A program made the position numbers and the translations under genes. Shown in pieces: positions 1 to 5,621 of a DNA stretch of 7,946 bases. Numbering within the stretch: the stretch's first letter is position 1; every line of letters starts with the position of its first letter. The notes beneath the pieces were generated by a model that searched no databases, was not told where the DNA came from, and saw nothing but the letters and a program-made list of their open reading frames with translations. Source of the DNA: JAZQLP01 sp045629205 (GTDB lineage: Bacteria > Bacillota > Clostridia > Oscillospirales > UBA644); NCBI GenBank assembly GCA_045629205.1, contig JAZQQT010000078.1:1-7946 (forward strand), given 5' to 3'.

Positions 1-447
1 GAGATCTTCCATACCGGCACCGATCGTAAGGCCGCCTTCGGAGAATGCTGACTGTGATCTTCCGTAAGCGATCTGGAGGAAGAGCTCTCTCATTGCGGTG
101 TTGATTGCATCGCATACGAGGTCTGTGTTAAGAGCTTCGAGAACGGTTTTGCCGGGAAGGATTTCTGCTGCCATAGCAGCGGAATGTGTCATGCCGGAAC
201 AACCGATCGTTTCAACGAGAGCTTCCTGAATAATACCGTCTTTAACATTCAAAGACAACTTGCAGGCGCCCTGCTGAGGTGCGCACCAGCCAATACCGTG
301 TGTGTATGCAGAGATATCTTTGATTTCTTTTGCCTGAATCCATTTTCCTTCTTCGGGAATAGGAGCGGGACCGTGGTTTGGACCCTGATTGATTTTGCAC
401 ATTTGCGCAACTTCATTGGAAACTGCGTAAGCACATTGTTCGCTCAT
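1..447 (-). CDS. IscU/NifU-like Fe-S cluster assembly scaffold protein (N-terminal 149 residues, runs off left edge)
   Basis: A reading frame on the minus strand starts at ATG 447-445 and stays open to base 1, so only the first 149 residues are visible. The start follows an AAAGGAG ribosome binding site with a 9-nt spacer. The protein resembles the clostridial scaffold proteins of the IscU/NifU fold, on which Fe-S clusters are assembled in the cytoplasm. Supporting features are Cys55 and Cys62 in a GWCAPQQGAC stretch, Cys83 in GCSGMTHSAAMAAEILPGK (similar to the NifU/IscU GCG..A..S..M...I.GKT block), and Cys112. The 50-residue N-terminal lead and the GGLTIGAGMEDL stretch near the edge mark a longer clostridial subtype. 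From family knowledge, that subtype often sits beside a gene for the so-called GGGtGRT protein, which could lie off the left edge; this is not visible here. The gene has its own promoter at 500-528. The family call is firm; the cysteines' exact role is inferred. Confidence 0.85.
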   Translation of the reverse strand, partial: MSEQCAYAVSNEVAQMCKINQGPNHGPAPIPEEGKWIQAKEIKDISAYTHGIGWCAPQQGACKLSLNVKDGIIQEALVETIGCSGMTHSAAMAAEILPGKTVLEALNTDLVCDAINTAMRELFLQIAYGRSQSAFSEGGLTIGAGMEDL

Positions 448-463
448 GTTTTATAACTCCTTT

Positions 464-479
464 CGCATATTTATATGCG
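464..479 (-). promoter_or_regulatory. Perfect 16-bp palindrome in the leader of the Fe-S scaffold gene
   Basis: The top strand reads CGCATATTTATATGCG: 7-bp arms around a 2-nt centre (a 6-bp stem with a 4-nt loop if folded as RNA). It lies between the inferred transcription start near 493 and the AAAGGAG ribosome binding site, and almost abuts that site. It could be a small leader hairpin affecting translation or mRNA stability, or a protein-binding operator. No known regulator motif was recognised, and AT-rich palindromes of this size can arise by chance. Confidence 0.35.
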
Positions 480-499
480 GGCATATTTTTACAATATAC

Positions 500-528
500 A
501 GTATACTCGATTTTGAGTAATTTTTCAA
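500..528 (-). promoter_or_regulatory. Sigma-A-type promoter of the Fe-S scaffold gene
   Basis: On the minus strand a -35 box TTGAAA (528-523) and a -10 box TATACT (505-500) are separated by exactly 17 bp. Transcription should start near 493, giving a leader of about 45 nt before the scaffold gene start at 447. The site lies downstream of the terminator at 572-606, so the scaffold gene appears to be transcribed separately from the sugar operon. Confidence 0.8.
504..519. promoter_or_regulatory. Candidate operator: TACTC-N6-GAGTA dyad in the promoter spacer
   Basis: Perfect 5-bp inverted arms, TACTC (504-508) and GAGTA (515-519), are separated by 6 bp and fill most of the -10/-35 spacer, overlapping the -10 box. 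A protein bound here would block RNA polymerase. Rrf2-family Fe-S sensors commonly regulate Fe-S assembly genes from similar positions, so such a regulator is a reasonable guess, but the motif was not matched to a known consensus. Confidence 0.35.
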
Positions 529-571
529 TGTTAAGATTTACAACAAGGTGACATTTTTGTGCTTTTTGTTT

Positions 572-606
572 AAATAAAAAAACCGTCCGCGTTTTGGCGG
601 ACGGTT
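572..606 (-). terminator. Intrinsic terminator ending the sugar operon
   Basis: On the minus strand a GC-rich 9-bp perfect stem (ACCGTCCGC / GCGGACGGT, 605-597 and 590-582), extendable by one A-T pair, encloses a 6-nt loop. It is followed immediately by a T-rich run (TTTTTTTATTT on the minus strand, 581-571). It begins 14 nt past the stop codon of the yjbQ-like gene at 620 and is a textbook Rho-independent terminator. Confidence 0.93.
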
Positions 607-619
607 GTAAACGGATATG

Positions 620-1240
620 TTATCTCTTAAGCTGGAGGTCGTAGTGAAGATCGTAAGCCTTTTCTTCATCTGTGAACTTGTGTTTTGTATCAATGACTTC
701 ACCGTTATTCCATTTACGGTCGCCGACATCTTCGGTCGTTCCCATAACGGTTACATTAAGCTGTCTGTGTCTTGCTCTTACATGGTCCCAGTCGATAAAG
801 TAAATATGAGCAAATTCACCGCCGTCAAGAGCGCCGTCTTTAACGGTAAGACATTCGCTTCTTCCGAAGAAAACGGAACGGAGATGTCCGTCTGTATTCA
901 TACTGGTGTAATCACCGGGTTCATCAACGTATCTGCCGAACTGGGCATGAAGAGGACCGGGATGACGGTATTGATGTTCTTCCTGAAAATCAGGAATGAG
1001 TTTTCTCATGATATCGAGAAGGTCATGCTGTAAGAACTCAAGATCAAAGCTGTCTATATCGTGCGAGCATTCCTGAACCATAACCGAACATGTAGTGTGG
1101 TGAGAAGCTACGCAGCATGTTCCGTTTTTGATTCCGGAAGCAGCAACGATTTCTCTTACTTCTTTTGAAACGTCGTGAAACGTAGGTATCCATCCTCTGG
1201 ACTGTAATTCAAGTTCTTTCTGAACTACTTTGAATTCCAT
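620..1240 (-). CDS. yjbQ: YjbQ/UPF0047-family protein, long variant (206 aa)
   Basis: This is a cytoplasmic protein of the YjbQ (UPF0047) family. Some members have weak thiamine-phosphate synthase activity in vitro, but the true role of the family is unsettled. Family hallmarks are FHDVSKEV (residues 21-28), the histidine motif ASHHTTCSVMVQE (45-57), NTDGHLRSVFFGRSE (115-129) and the final strand with WDHVRARHRQLNVTVMG (151-167). His47, His48 and His119 are likely site residues. Usual members are about 130-140 residues. This one has extra sequence before the NTDGHL motif (about 84-112) and a charged tail of about 39 residues after the normal end (168-206). The ATG follows AAAGGAG with an 8-nt spacer. 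It is the last gene of the five-gene operon, 42 nt after the SIS isomerase gene and just before the terminator. Its presence in a sugar operon suggests a role in that pathway or in repair of its side products; this is only inferred. Confidence 0.88.
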   Translation of the reverse strand: MEFKVVQKELELQSRGWIPTFHDVSKEVREIVAASGIKNGTCCVASHHTTCSVMVQECSHDIDSFDLEFLQHDLLDIMRKLIPDFQEEHQYRHPGPLHAQFGRYVDEPGDYTSMNTDGHLRSVFFGRSECLTVKDGALDGGEFAHIYFIDWDHVRARHRQLNVTVMGTTEDVGDRKWNNGEVIDTKHKFTDEEKAYDLHYDLQLKR

Positions 1241-1282
1241 AATAATTCTCCTTTATTGTCATCTGCCTTGCGGCGGAAGTTA

Positions 1283-1882
1283 TTACTTATTGTTTAATCT
1301 TTTGCCGACAGCGCCGGCGGGGTGAATGACCGCGAATTTTTCGTTCTGAAATCCGGTATATTCCAAAACCGCGGTTTGCAGTGAGTCAAAAATTGCGGCT
1401 GTAACGGTAAAACTCGTCGTTCCCTGGCAATTGTATTTATCGCATTCCTTTGTGATGACCATCGGAATAACGACATCGGATTTTTCTGCAAGGGGCGAAG
1501 ACAAATTTTCGGTAATGGCGATTATTTTAACGCCTTTACCGATACATATATCGCATATCGGCATAAGTTCATCTGTTTTGCCGCCGCGGGAAACCATAAC
1601 CATAACGTCGTCTTTCTGAAGAAAACCGGTAGCTCCGTGAACTGCTTCGGCAGGGGAGATAAATCTCGACGGACGTTCTATACAGCACATCAGGTGTGAA
1701 AAATGCTGGCATGCGATACCTGAATGTCCGCATCCGGACGTTCCTATTCTTTCGGCATTTGCGAGTAATTCAACGGCCTTCATGAAGTCGGCTTGATTGA
1801 TTTTTTCTTTTGTTTTTATAAGAGATTCTGCTTCGATTTCAAAAGCGTTCATCGCTTCTGTGAAAATATCGGAATTATTCAT
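1283..1882 (-). CDS. SIS-domain phosphosugar isomerase, KdsD/GutQ-like without CBS domains
   Basis: A 199-residue single SIS domain, the fold used by sugar-phosphate isomerases. The order of motifs follows D-arabinose-5-phosphate isomerases (KdsD/GutQ/KpsF): GTSGCGHSG (47-55), FISPAEAVHGATG (74-86), VSRGGKTDEL (97-106), IIAITEN (120-126), KEC...TTS (145-157) and the C-terminal FAVIHPAGAVGKRL (183-196). The paired CBS domains of typical KdsD are absent; SIS-only members are known from Bacteroides fragilis and E. coli CFT073. Length also suits 6-phospho-3-hexuloisomerase (HxlB), so the reaction is not fixed. Usual GKSG is GHSG (His53) and usual SGET is GGKT (Lys102), while Glu146 and His187 are kept. 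The frame is open upstream to 2029, but ATG 1882-1880 is chosen because the SIS fold starts there and it overlaps the TIM-like stop as ATGA, indicating translational coupling. A GAGG lies 10 nt upstream. Confidence 0.85.
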   Translation of the reverse strand: MNNSDIFTEAMNAFEIEAESLIKTKEKINQADFMKAVELLANAERIGTSGCGHSGIACQHFSHLMCCIERPSRFISPAEAVHGATGFLQKDDVMVMVSRGGKTDELMPICDICIGKGVKIIAITENLSSPLAEKSDVVIPMVITKECDKYNCQGTTSFTVTAAIFDSLQTAVLEYTGFQNEKFAVIHPAGAVGKRLNNK

Positions 1883-2583
1883 ACTCCGTGAACCTCGTTC
1901 CATGTTTTTCTGAGAGTGTAGAGCATTTCCTCGGCTGCTGCTTCGGGATTTTCGGCTCTTATAACGCCGCTTGTACATCCTGTTGCTTCGGCACCTGCCA
2001 TAATAACATTTGCAACGTCCTGCGGACATGAGATTCCTGCGCCTTGAAGAACCATTATTCTCGGGTCTATTTCTCTGACCGCTTTGATTGTTTCTTTTAC
2101 GTAGCTCATATCACTTGCGACACCGGTTCCTATAAGTTCAGTGGGTTCTGCAACAATAAGATTCGGTGACATATGAGCAACTGCCATTATTTCGTCAACG
2201 GTATCTGCGCATACGATTGAAGCAAGTCCGACCTCGTCTGCTCTTGCAATAGTCTCCTGAATAACGGGGAGCGTCAGCTTCTTTTCGGCATGGTTGAGCA
2301 TAACACCGACAACTCCTGCTTCTTTTATCGCTTCGGGAAGAACGGATCCGAGTCCTCTTCCCGGGCGGAGAGGATCCATGTGCTGTGCGTAAACATGAAT
2401 GTATTTTGTATTTTCAGCTAAAACTCTGATATCTGTATACTGAGGGGTTACGATAACGTCAAGATCGTATTTATGGGCAATTTTATCGATTTCCTGAGCG
2501 AGTTTAAGAACTCTTCTTCCCCACATATAGCATTTCGGTCCGATTTCAAAATATGGTGCTCTGATTTTATATCCTTCAAACAT
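1879..2583 (-). CDS. Triosephosphate isomerase-family protein, archaeal-type, probably a catabolic phosphosugar isomerase
   Basis: A 234-residue TIM barrel resembling the short archaeal-type triosephosphate isomerases. Likely catalytic residues are Lys17 (GPKCYMWG), His98 (MLNHAEKK) and Glu146 in AEPTELIGTG (145-154), the mobile loop 6. The block VYAQHMDPLRPGRGLGSVLPEA (64-85) matches the archaeal family, and GAGISCPQDV (181-190) with CTSGVIRA (203-210) form the phosphate-binding end. The Asn normally two residues before the catalytic Lys (NWK/NFK) is Gly15. A housekeeping enzyme would be expected in a glycolytic operon; here it lies between a sugar isomerase and a SIS isomerase, so action on a longer ketose phosphate, as for the TIM-fold tetrulose-phosphate isomerases of erythritol catabolism, is more likely. 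It starts 1 nt after the sugar isomerase stop, using GGAG 7 nt upstream inside that gene, and overlaps the SIS gene by 4 nt. Plain triosephosphate isomerase activity remains possible. Confidence 0.85.
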   Translation of the reverse strand: MFEGYKIRAPYFEIGPKCYMWGRRVLKLAQEIDKIAHKYDLDVIVTPQYTDIRVLAENTKYIHVYAQHMDPLRPGRGLGSVLPEAIKEAGVVGVMLNHAEKKLTLPVIQETIARADEVGLASIVCADTVDEIMAVAHMSPNLIVAEPTELIGTGVASDMSYVKETIKAVREIDPRIMVLQGAGISCPQDVANVIMAGAEATGCTSGVIRAENPEAAAEEMLYTLRKTWNEVHGV

Positions 2584-2584
2584 T

Positions 2585-3937
2585 TTACAGCTCCGTAACT
2601 TCTATTCCGAGAATTGAACAAATATCACTGATGGCCTCTCTGTTGTCTCCGTAAGTGATTATATAATGCTGACACGCTACATTGTTTGCGAAATTTTTGA
2701 CATTCGGAATTTCGATTTCAAGTGCGGAAAGCTGAGGCGCCGGTTGATCCCATCCGCATTCTTCCCATTTCGGGGGATTTTTGCCGTTTCCGAGGATCAT
2801 CTGCATCGTGTATTTACCGTTTTTGTATGTCAGTCTTGACATGGTAACGGTTCCTGTCTTAACTTTGGAAACGTTTAAAATTCCCTGACTGAGCATTCCG
2901 AATGCGGCCGGAAGAACGGTATATGTATCGTCATCCACCATATCTGCCGCAACAAAATCCGGAACACCTGCAAGAACCGAATTCTCAAAGAATTCATAGA
3001 ATTCAAGGTATCCTGCAAGCTGACCTGTAAGTTTCTGCATTATTCTTTGTGTTACTGCTCCGAGGGAGTCATTTTCCGGAACTGTCGTATATCCGTCTTC
3101 AGAAAGAAGCATGAATACCGGAGCCGGCGGGAAACCGCAGAGCTTTTTCATGCCGTCAACGTCTTTAAGAGAGATTGATTTATATCCTCTTTCTTCGCAT
3201 ATCTGTTTAACTGCGAGGTAATAACCGGCTGCTTTCATCATCGCATCATCGTTGGCGGGTTTCATAAAATGCCATTTGAGAATTCTGTTGTTGACAATAT
3301 CCTTCTTTTCGGCTTCGGTTATTTTTTCATATCTTTGCTGCATATCAAGCATTTCGAAAGTTTCGATCTCAAGACCGGTATATCTTTTGAGTGAAAGTCC
3401 GTCGTAAAGCGTTCCGTATAACTGCATATCACGGTAACCGGCCATACCGATTTTTTCAAATCTCATTTCTTTTGCTGCGGTTGCCGCTTTGCAATAGTTT
3501 GCAACTTCCGCTGCTTTTGATTCTTTTCCGATAACATTATATATGTATTTAAAAGTATAGCCTAATCCTTCAAATGTAGCCCGAAGACCGGTCGTGCCTG
3601 CTTGGTCGGCTGTGGTTACGATTCGACCCGATTCTTTCCATCCGCAAAGTCCCCAGAGAACCATCGGCAGATGTCTGAATTCTTCTGTGACTTTCAGAAC
3701 TGCGTGTGTCGGTATCCATCCTGCAACGCATACGACAAGCGCGTCAAGCTGTTCCTTTGCAAGTGCTTTGCGTGCGGCTGCGGGCTGGCTGTCTGCGGGA
3801 TCGTCTGCGACAGGAAGAAATGTTACAAGGTCAAGACCTTCTTCTTTAAGTTGCTCAACGGCTTCGTTACACCTTGTGACAATTACGTCTACGGGTGTAT
3901 TGACTTCTCCGAAACCTACAAATCCTATTTTTCCCAT
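2585..3937 (-). CDS. L-fucose/L-arabinose isomerase-family sugar isomerase
   Basis: A 450-residue protein of the FucI/AraA-like sugar isomerase superfamily, which interconverts aldoses and ketoses with a divalent metal. The N-terminal part has the Rossmann-like pattern MGKIGFVGFG and LVVCVAGWIPTH (67-78). PENDSLGAVTQRIMQKLTG (287-305) carries probable metal ligand Glu288, and ACQHYIITYGDNRE (421-434) carries His424, the expected third ligand near the C terminus. The second ligand is unclear: the region after LTG has Glu312 and Glu315 rather than an obvious Asp. The usual GHCG-like motif after it is replaced by GVPDF (324-328). The substrate cannot be read from sequence. The frame is open to 3991, but ATG 3937-3935 is preferred: AAGGGA lies 7 nt upstream, the family's first strand starts immediately, and the longer version would overlap the kinase. 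It lies 23 nt after the kinase and 1 nt before the TIM-like gene. Confidence 0.82.
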   Translation of the reverse strand: MGKIGFVGFGEVNTPVDVIVTRCNEAVEQLKEEGLDLVTFLPVADDPADSQPAAARKALAKEQLDALVVCVAGWIPTHAVLKVTEEFRHLPMVLWGLCGWKESGRIVTTADQAGTTGLRATFEGLGYTFKYIYNVIGKESKAAEVANYCKAATAAKEMRFEKIGMAGYRDMQLYGTLYDGLSLKRYTGLEIETFEMLDMQQRYEKITEAEKKDIVNNRILKWHFMKPANDDAMMKAAGYYLAVKQICEERGYKSISLKDVDGMKKLCGFPPAPVFMLLSEDGYTTVPENDSLGAVTQRIMQKLTGQLAGYLEFYEFFENSVLAGVPDFVAADMVDDDTYTVLPAAFGMLSQGILNVSKVKTGTVTMSRLTYKNGKYTMQMILGNGKNPPKWEECGWDQPAPQLSALEIEIPNVKNFANNVACQHYIITYGDNREAISDICSILGIEVTEL

Positions 3938-3960
3938 TTTTTTATTCCCTTCAGTATATT

Positions 3961-5376
3961 TTATATGTTCATCAATCCGTCTAACGCGCAAAATCTATTG
4001 TATCCGTCTGTGTAATCTGCGTCCGACGGTCTGTATTCTTTTTTTACCGAAACGATACCGTTTGCGGCTTCTTCTATTGATTTAAATGCGCCGATTCCGA
4101 CTGCAGCGATAATTGCCGAACCGAGGCATGCCGTTTCGCTTTCGCTGACCGTATGCAGAATTTTTTGTGTAACGTCAGCGTCTATCTGCGACCACAATGG
4201 GCTTGAAGCTCCGCCGCCTGTTATTCGGATTTCCTCTATTCTGTCGTTTCCGATATATTCAATGTCCTGTTTGAGGATATAGGCTACGGCTTCCATAATG
4301 GATCTTGCCATATGACCTTTTCCGTGGCTCAGGTTCAATCCGGCAAATACCGCTCTGGCTTCGGGATTGTATTTCGGCATTGTGGAACCGCTGAAATAGG
4401 GGAGCATTGTAACTCCGTCGCATCCCGGTGATACTTTCTCGGCAAGCTCGTCCAGTTCTTTAAAAGAAAGATTTTCCGCAAGATTGTTTTTGAACCATTT
4501 GAGAGCCATACCTGCGGTAGAAGACCAAAGAAGCATACAGTATTTGCCGTCTATTGCGTGCGTATGACACGGTATAATGCTGTCCTCTCTGAATTCCGGT
4601 ATTTTATCTGTCATGGCGCATATCGCCATAATGGTTCCGGTCATGGTGCTGATACGCTTTTCATCCGTAACGCCGGTGCCGATTGTTCCTGCAATTTGAT
4701 CAAGTGCTCCCGAAATGACCGGCACTCCGTTATAATATCCGGCTATATCGGTGCTCTTTGTCAGTTTGGGCAGATAAGTCTCATCAATACCGATATATTC
4801 GAGCATCTCTGTCCACCAACAATATTTTGATATATCAAACCATATCGAAGAAGACTGCATTGTGGGTTCTGTTGTGTAGCAACCCGTAAGAGCATATATT
4901 ACCCAGTCTTTGATAAGCATGATTTTTTTTGTTCTATTCCATATTTCCGGACGGTTATGTTTCAGCCACAGTGTTGTGCATGACGGCCAACCGGCGGAAA
5001 CTTCCGGTTGTCCGGTTATTTCGTATACTCTTTTTGATGTGAAATGCTCTCTGATTTCATTTGCTTCTTTTGTCGCACGGGTATCTAGCCATACGATTGC
5101 CGGATAAACAGGCTTAAAATCGGAATCAGCGAAAATAATCGTTTCGCCCTGTGTATCTATGGATATGGCATCGATCTTTCCGCACTGATTTGTCAGTGAA
5201 TCGATTGCGGATTTTGTCATTTTGATATATTCTTCCGGTGAAAACTCTATAAATCCGGTTATCGGATCTGTGTCAAGAACATAGTCCGTCGTTATGAGCC
5301 CCAGTCTTTTTCCCGTCTCATCAAAAACGGCTGCTTTTAAAGAAGTTGTTCCTATATCTAATCCTAAAAACCTCAT
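3961..5376 (-). CDS. FGGY-family carbohydrate kinase (xylulokinase/fuculokinase-like)
   Basis: A full-length 471-residue FGGY sugar kinase with two actin-like ATPase domains. Visible motifs are the phosphate-1 loop LDIGTTSLKAAVFD (6-19), DTQGETIIFAD (74-84) and VWLDTRA (95-101), the substrate-side SGALDQIAGTIGTGV (222-236) with Asp226 as likely catalytic base, STMTGT (243-248), the adenosine motif ITGGGASSPLWSQIDADVT (385-403) and ACLGSAIIAAVG (416-427). It should phosphorylate a ketose with ATP in the cytoplasm. The specificity (ribulose, xylulose, fuculose or other) cannot be assigned. The first gene of the operon, it starts at ATG 5376-5374 with AGAGG 5 nt upstream and a leader of about 25 nt from the promoter at 5410-5438. 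The downstream isomerase gene begins 23 nt after its stop, fitting consecutive isomerase and kinase steps. Confidence 0.92.
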   Translation of the reverse strand: MRFLGLDIGTTSLKAAVFDETGKRLGLITTDYVLDTDPITGFIEFSPEEYIKMTKSAIDSLTNQCGKIDAISIDTQGETIIFADSDFKPVYPAIVWLDTRATKEANEIREHFTSKRVYEITGQPEVSAGWPSCTTLWLKHNRPEIWNRTKKIMLIKDWVIYALTGCYTTEPTMQSSSIWFDISKYCWWTEMLEYIGIDETYLPKLTKSTDIAGYYNGVPVISGALDQIAGTIGTGVTDEKRISTMTGTIMAICAMTDKIPEFREDSIIPCHTHAIDGKYCMLLWSSTAGMALKWFKNNLAENLSFKELDELAEKVSPGCDGVTMLPYFSGSTMPKYNPEARAVFAGLNLSHGKGHMARSIMEAVAYILKQDIEYIGNDRIEEIRITGGGASSPLWSQIDADVTQKILHTVSESETACLGSAIIAAVGIGAFKSIEEAANGIVSVKKEYRPSDADYTDGYNRFCALDGLMNI

Positions 5377-5409
5377 CGATACCTCTACCGTAGAAAATAT
5401 TCAATATAT

Positions 5410-5438
5410 AGTATATATAAATATATTTGTTTTGTCAA
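5410..5438 (-). promoter_or_regulatory. Promoter of the sugar-catabolic operon
   Basis: The minus strand has a perfect -35 box TTGACA (5438-5433), a 17-bp spacer that is almost all A/T, and a -10 box TATACT (5415-5410). Transcription should start near 5403, leaving a leader of about 25 nt before the kinase. So strong a core promoter in a catabolic operon implies repression rather than activation as the main control. A second ATTGACA copy lies 16 bp upstream (5455-5449). Confidence 0.85.
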
Positions 5439-5455
5439 TCCGTTTTTATGTCAAT
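5433..5455. repeat. Direct repeat TGTCAAT, 16-bp period, over the operon's -35 region
   Basis: TGTCAAT occurs at 5433-5439 and again at 5449-5455. The first copy contains the -35 box of the minus-strand promoter; the second has no correctly spaced -10 box. It may be a tandem operator half-site or a chance repeat of a -35-like word. Confidence 0.35.
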
Positions 5456-5481
5456 TAAAAAAAGAACACTTATCCGGGGAA

Positions 5482-5496
5482 CCGTAAACGCATATA
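5482..5496. promoter_or_regulatory. Weak cre-like site between the divergent promoters
   Basis: CCGTAAACGCATATA keeps the central GTAAACG and the final A of the CcpA catabolite-responsive element (WTGNAANCGNWWNCA) but departs at three constrained positions, including the second and the next to last. It lies between the two divergent promoters, where catabolite control would be expected. On sequence alone this is weak. Confidence 0.2.
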
Positions 5497-5541
5497 GCCT
5501 TACAGACTTATTTATTTTTTTTTATTTTTAATTTTTAGTTA

Positions 5542-5571
5542 TTGACTTTTAGCATACTAAAGGTGTATAAT
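5542..5571 (+). promoter_or_regulatory. Promoter of the symporter gene, with a dyad in the spacer
   Basis: A -35 box TTGACT (5542-5547), an 18-bp spacer and a perfect -10 box TATAAT (5566-5571) point rightwards, with a start expected near 5578. A long T/A-rich tract (about 5508-5541) directly upstream could act as an UP element. The spacer holds TTTAG-CATA-CTAAA (5548-5561), a 5-bp inverted repeat placed where a repressor would act. Confidence 0.85.
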
Positions 5572-5621
5572 ATTAGAAATGTCTTTTAAAACATAAAATA
5601 AGCATATAGGATGTGAAACAA

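Noticed and set aside
606..620. cre-like sequence TTGTAAACGGATATG
   Set aside because: It falls between the terminator and the 3' end of the yjbQ-like gene, far from any promoter it could control in that orientation, and misses the conserved CA end.
617..1033. 138-codon plus-strand frame opposite the yjbQ-like gene
   Set aside because: The minus strand encodes a clear YjbQ protein in the same bases. The plus frame has no recognisable family or ribosome binding site.
1241..1282. Possible processing or attenuation element between the SIS and yjbQ-like genes
   Set aside because: The 42-nt gap shows only a short GC-rich patch and the AAAGGAG site. No stable hairpin or T-run was found.
1883..2029. 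49-residue N-terminal extension of the SIS protein
   Set aside because: It is Arg/Ser/Lys-rich out-of-frame translation of the TIM-like gene. The SIS fold begins at the ATG at 1882, which has the expected 4-nt coupling overlap.
3938..3991. 18-residue N-terminal extension of the sugar isomerase
   Set aside because: It overlaps the kinase 3' end and precedes the better-placed AAGGGA site and the family's normal first strand at Met 3937.
3594..4085. Plus-strand open frames of 137 and 163 codons opposite the isomerase start and kinase end
   Set aside because: They are Ser/Arg/Cys-rich, resemble no family, lack ribosome binding sites and run against two well-supported genes.
5448..5531. A 27-codon plus-strand frame starting MSIKKRTLIRGT, vaguely like the start of SpoVB-type membrane proteins
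   Set aside because: It has no ribosome binding site, overlaps the -35 region of the minus-strand promoter and ends in a poly-T tract with low-complexity Phe/Tyr residues. The resemblance covers about ten common residues.
5613..5621. GTG start giving the symporter three extra residues
   Set aside because: AGGA lies only 1 nt before the GTG but 10 nt before the ATG at 5622, so the ATG is the more workable start.
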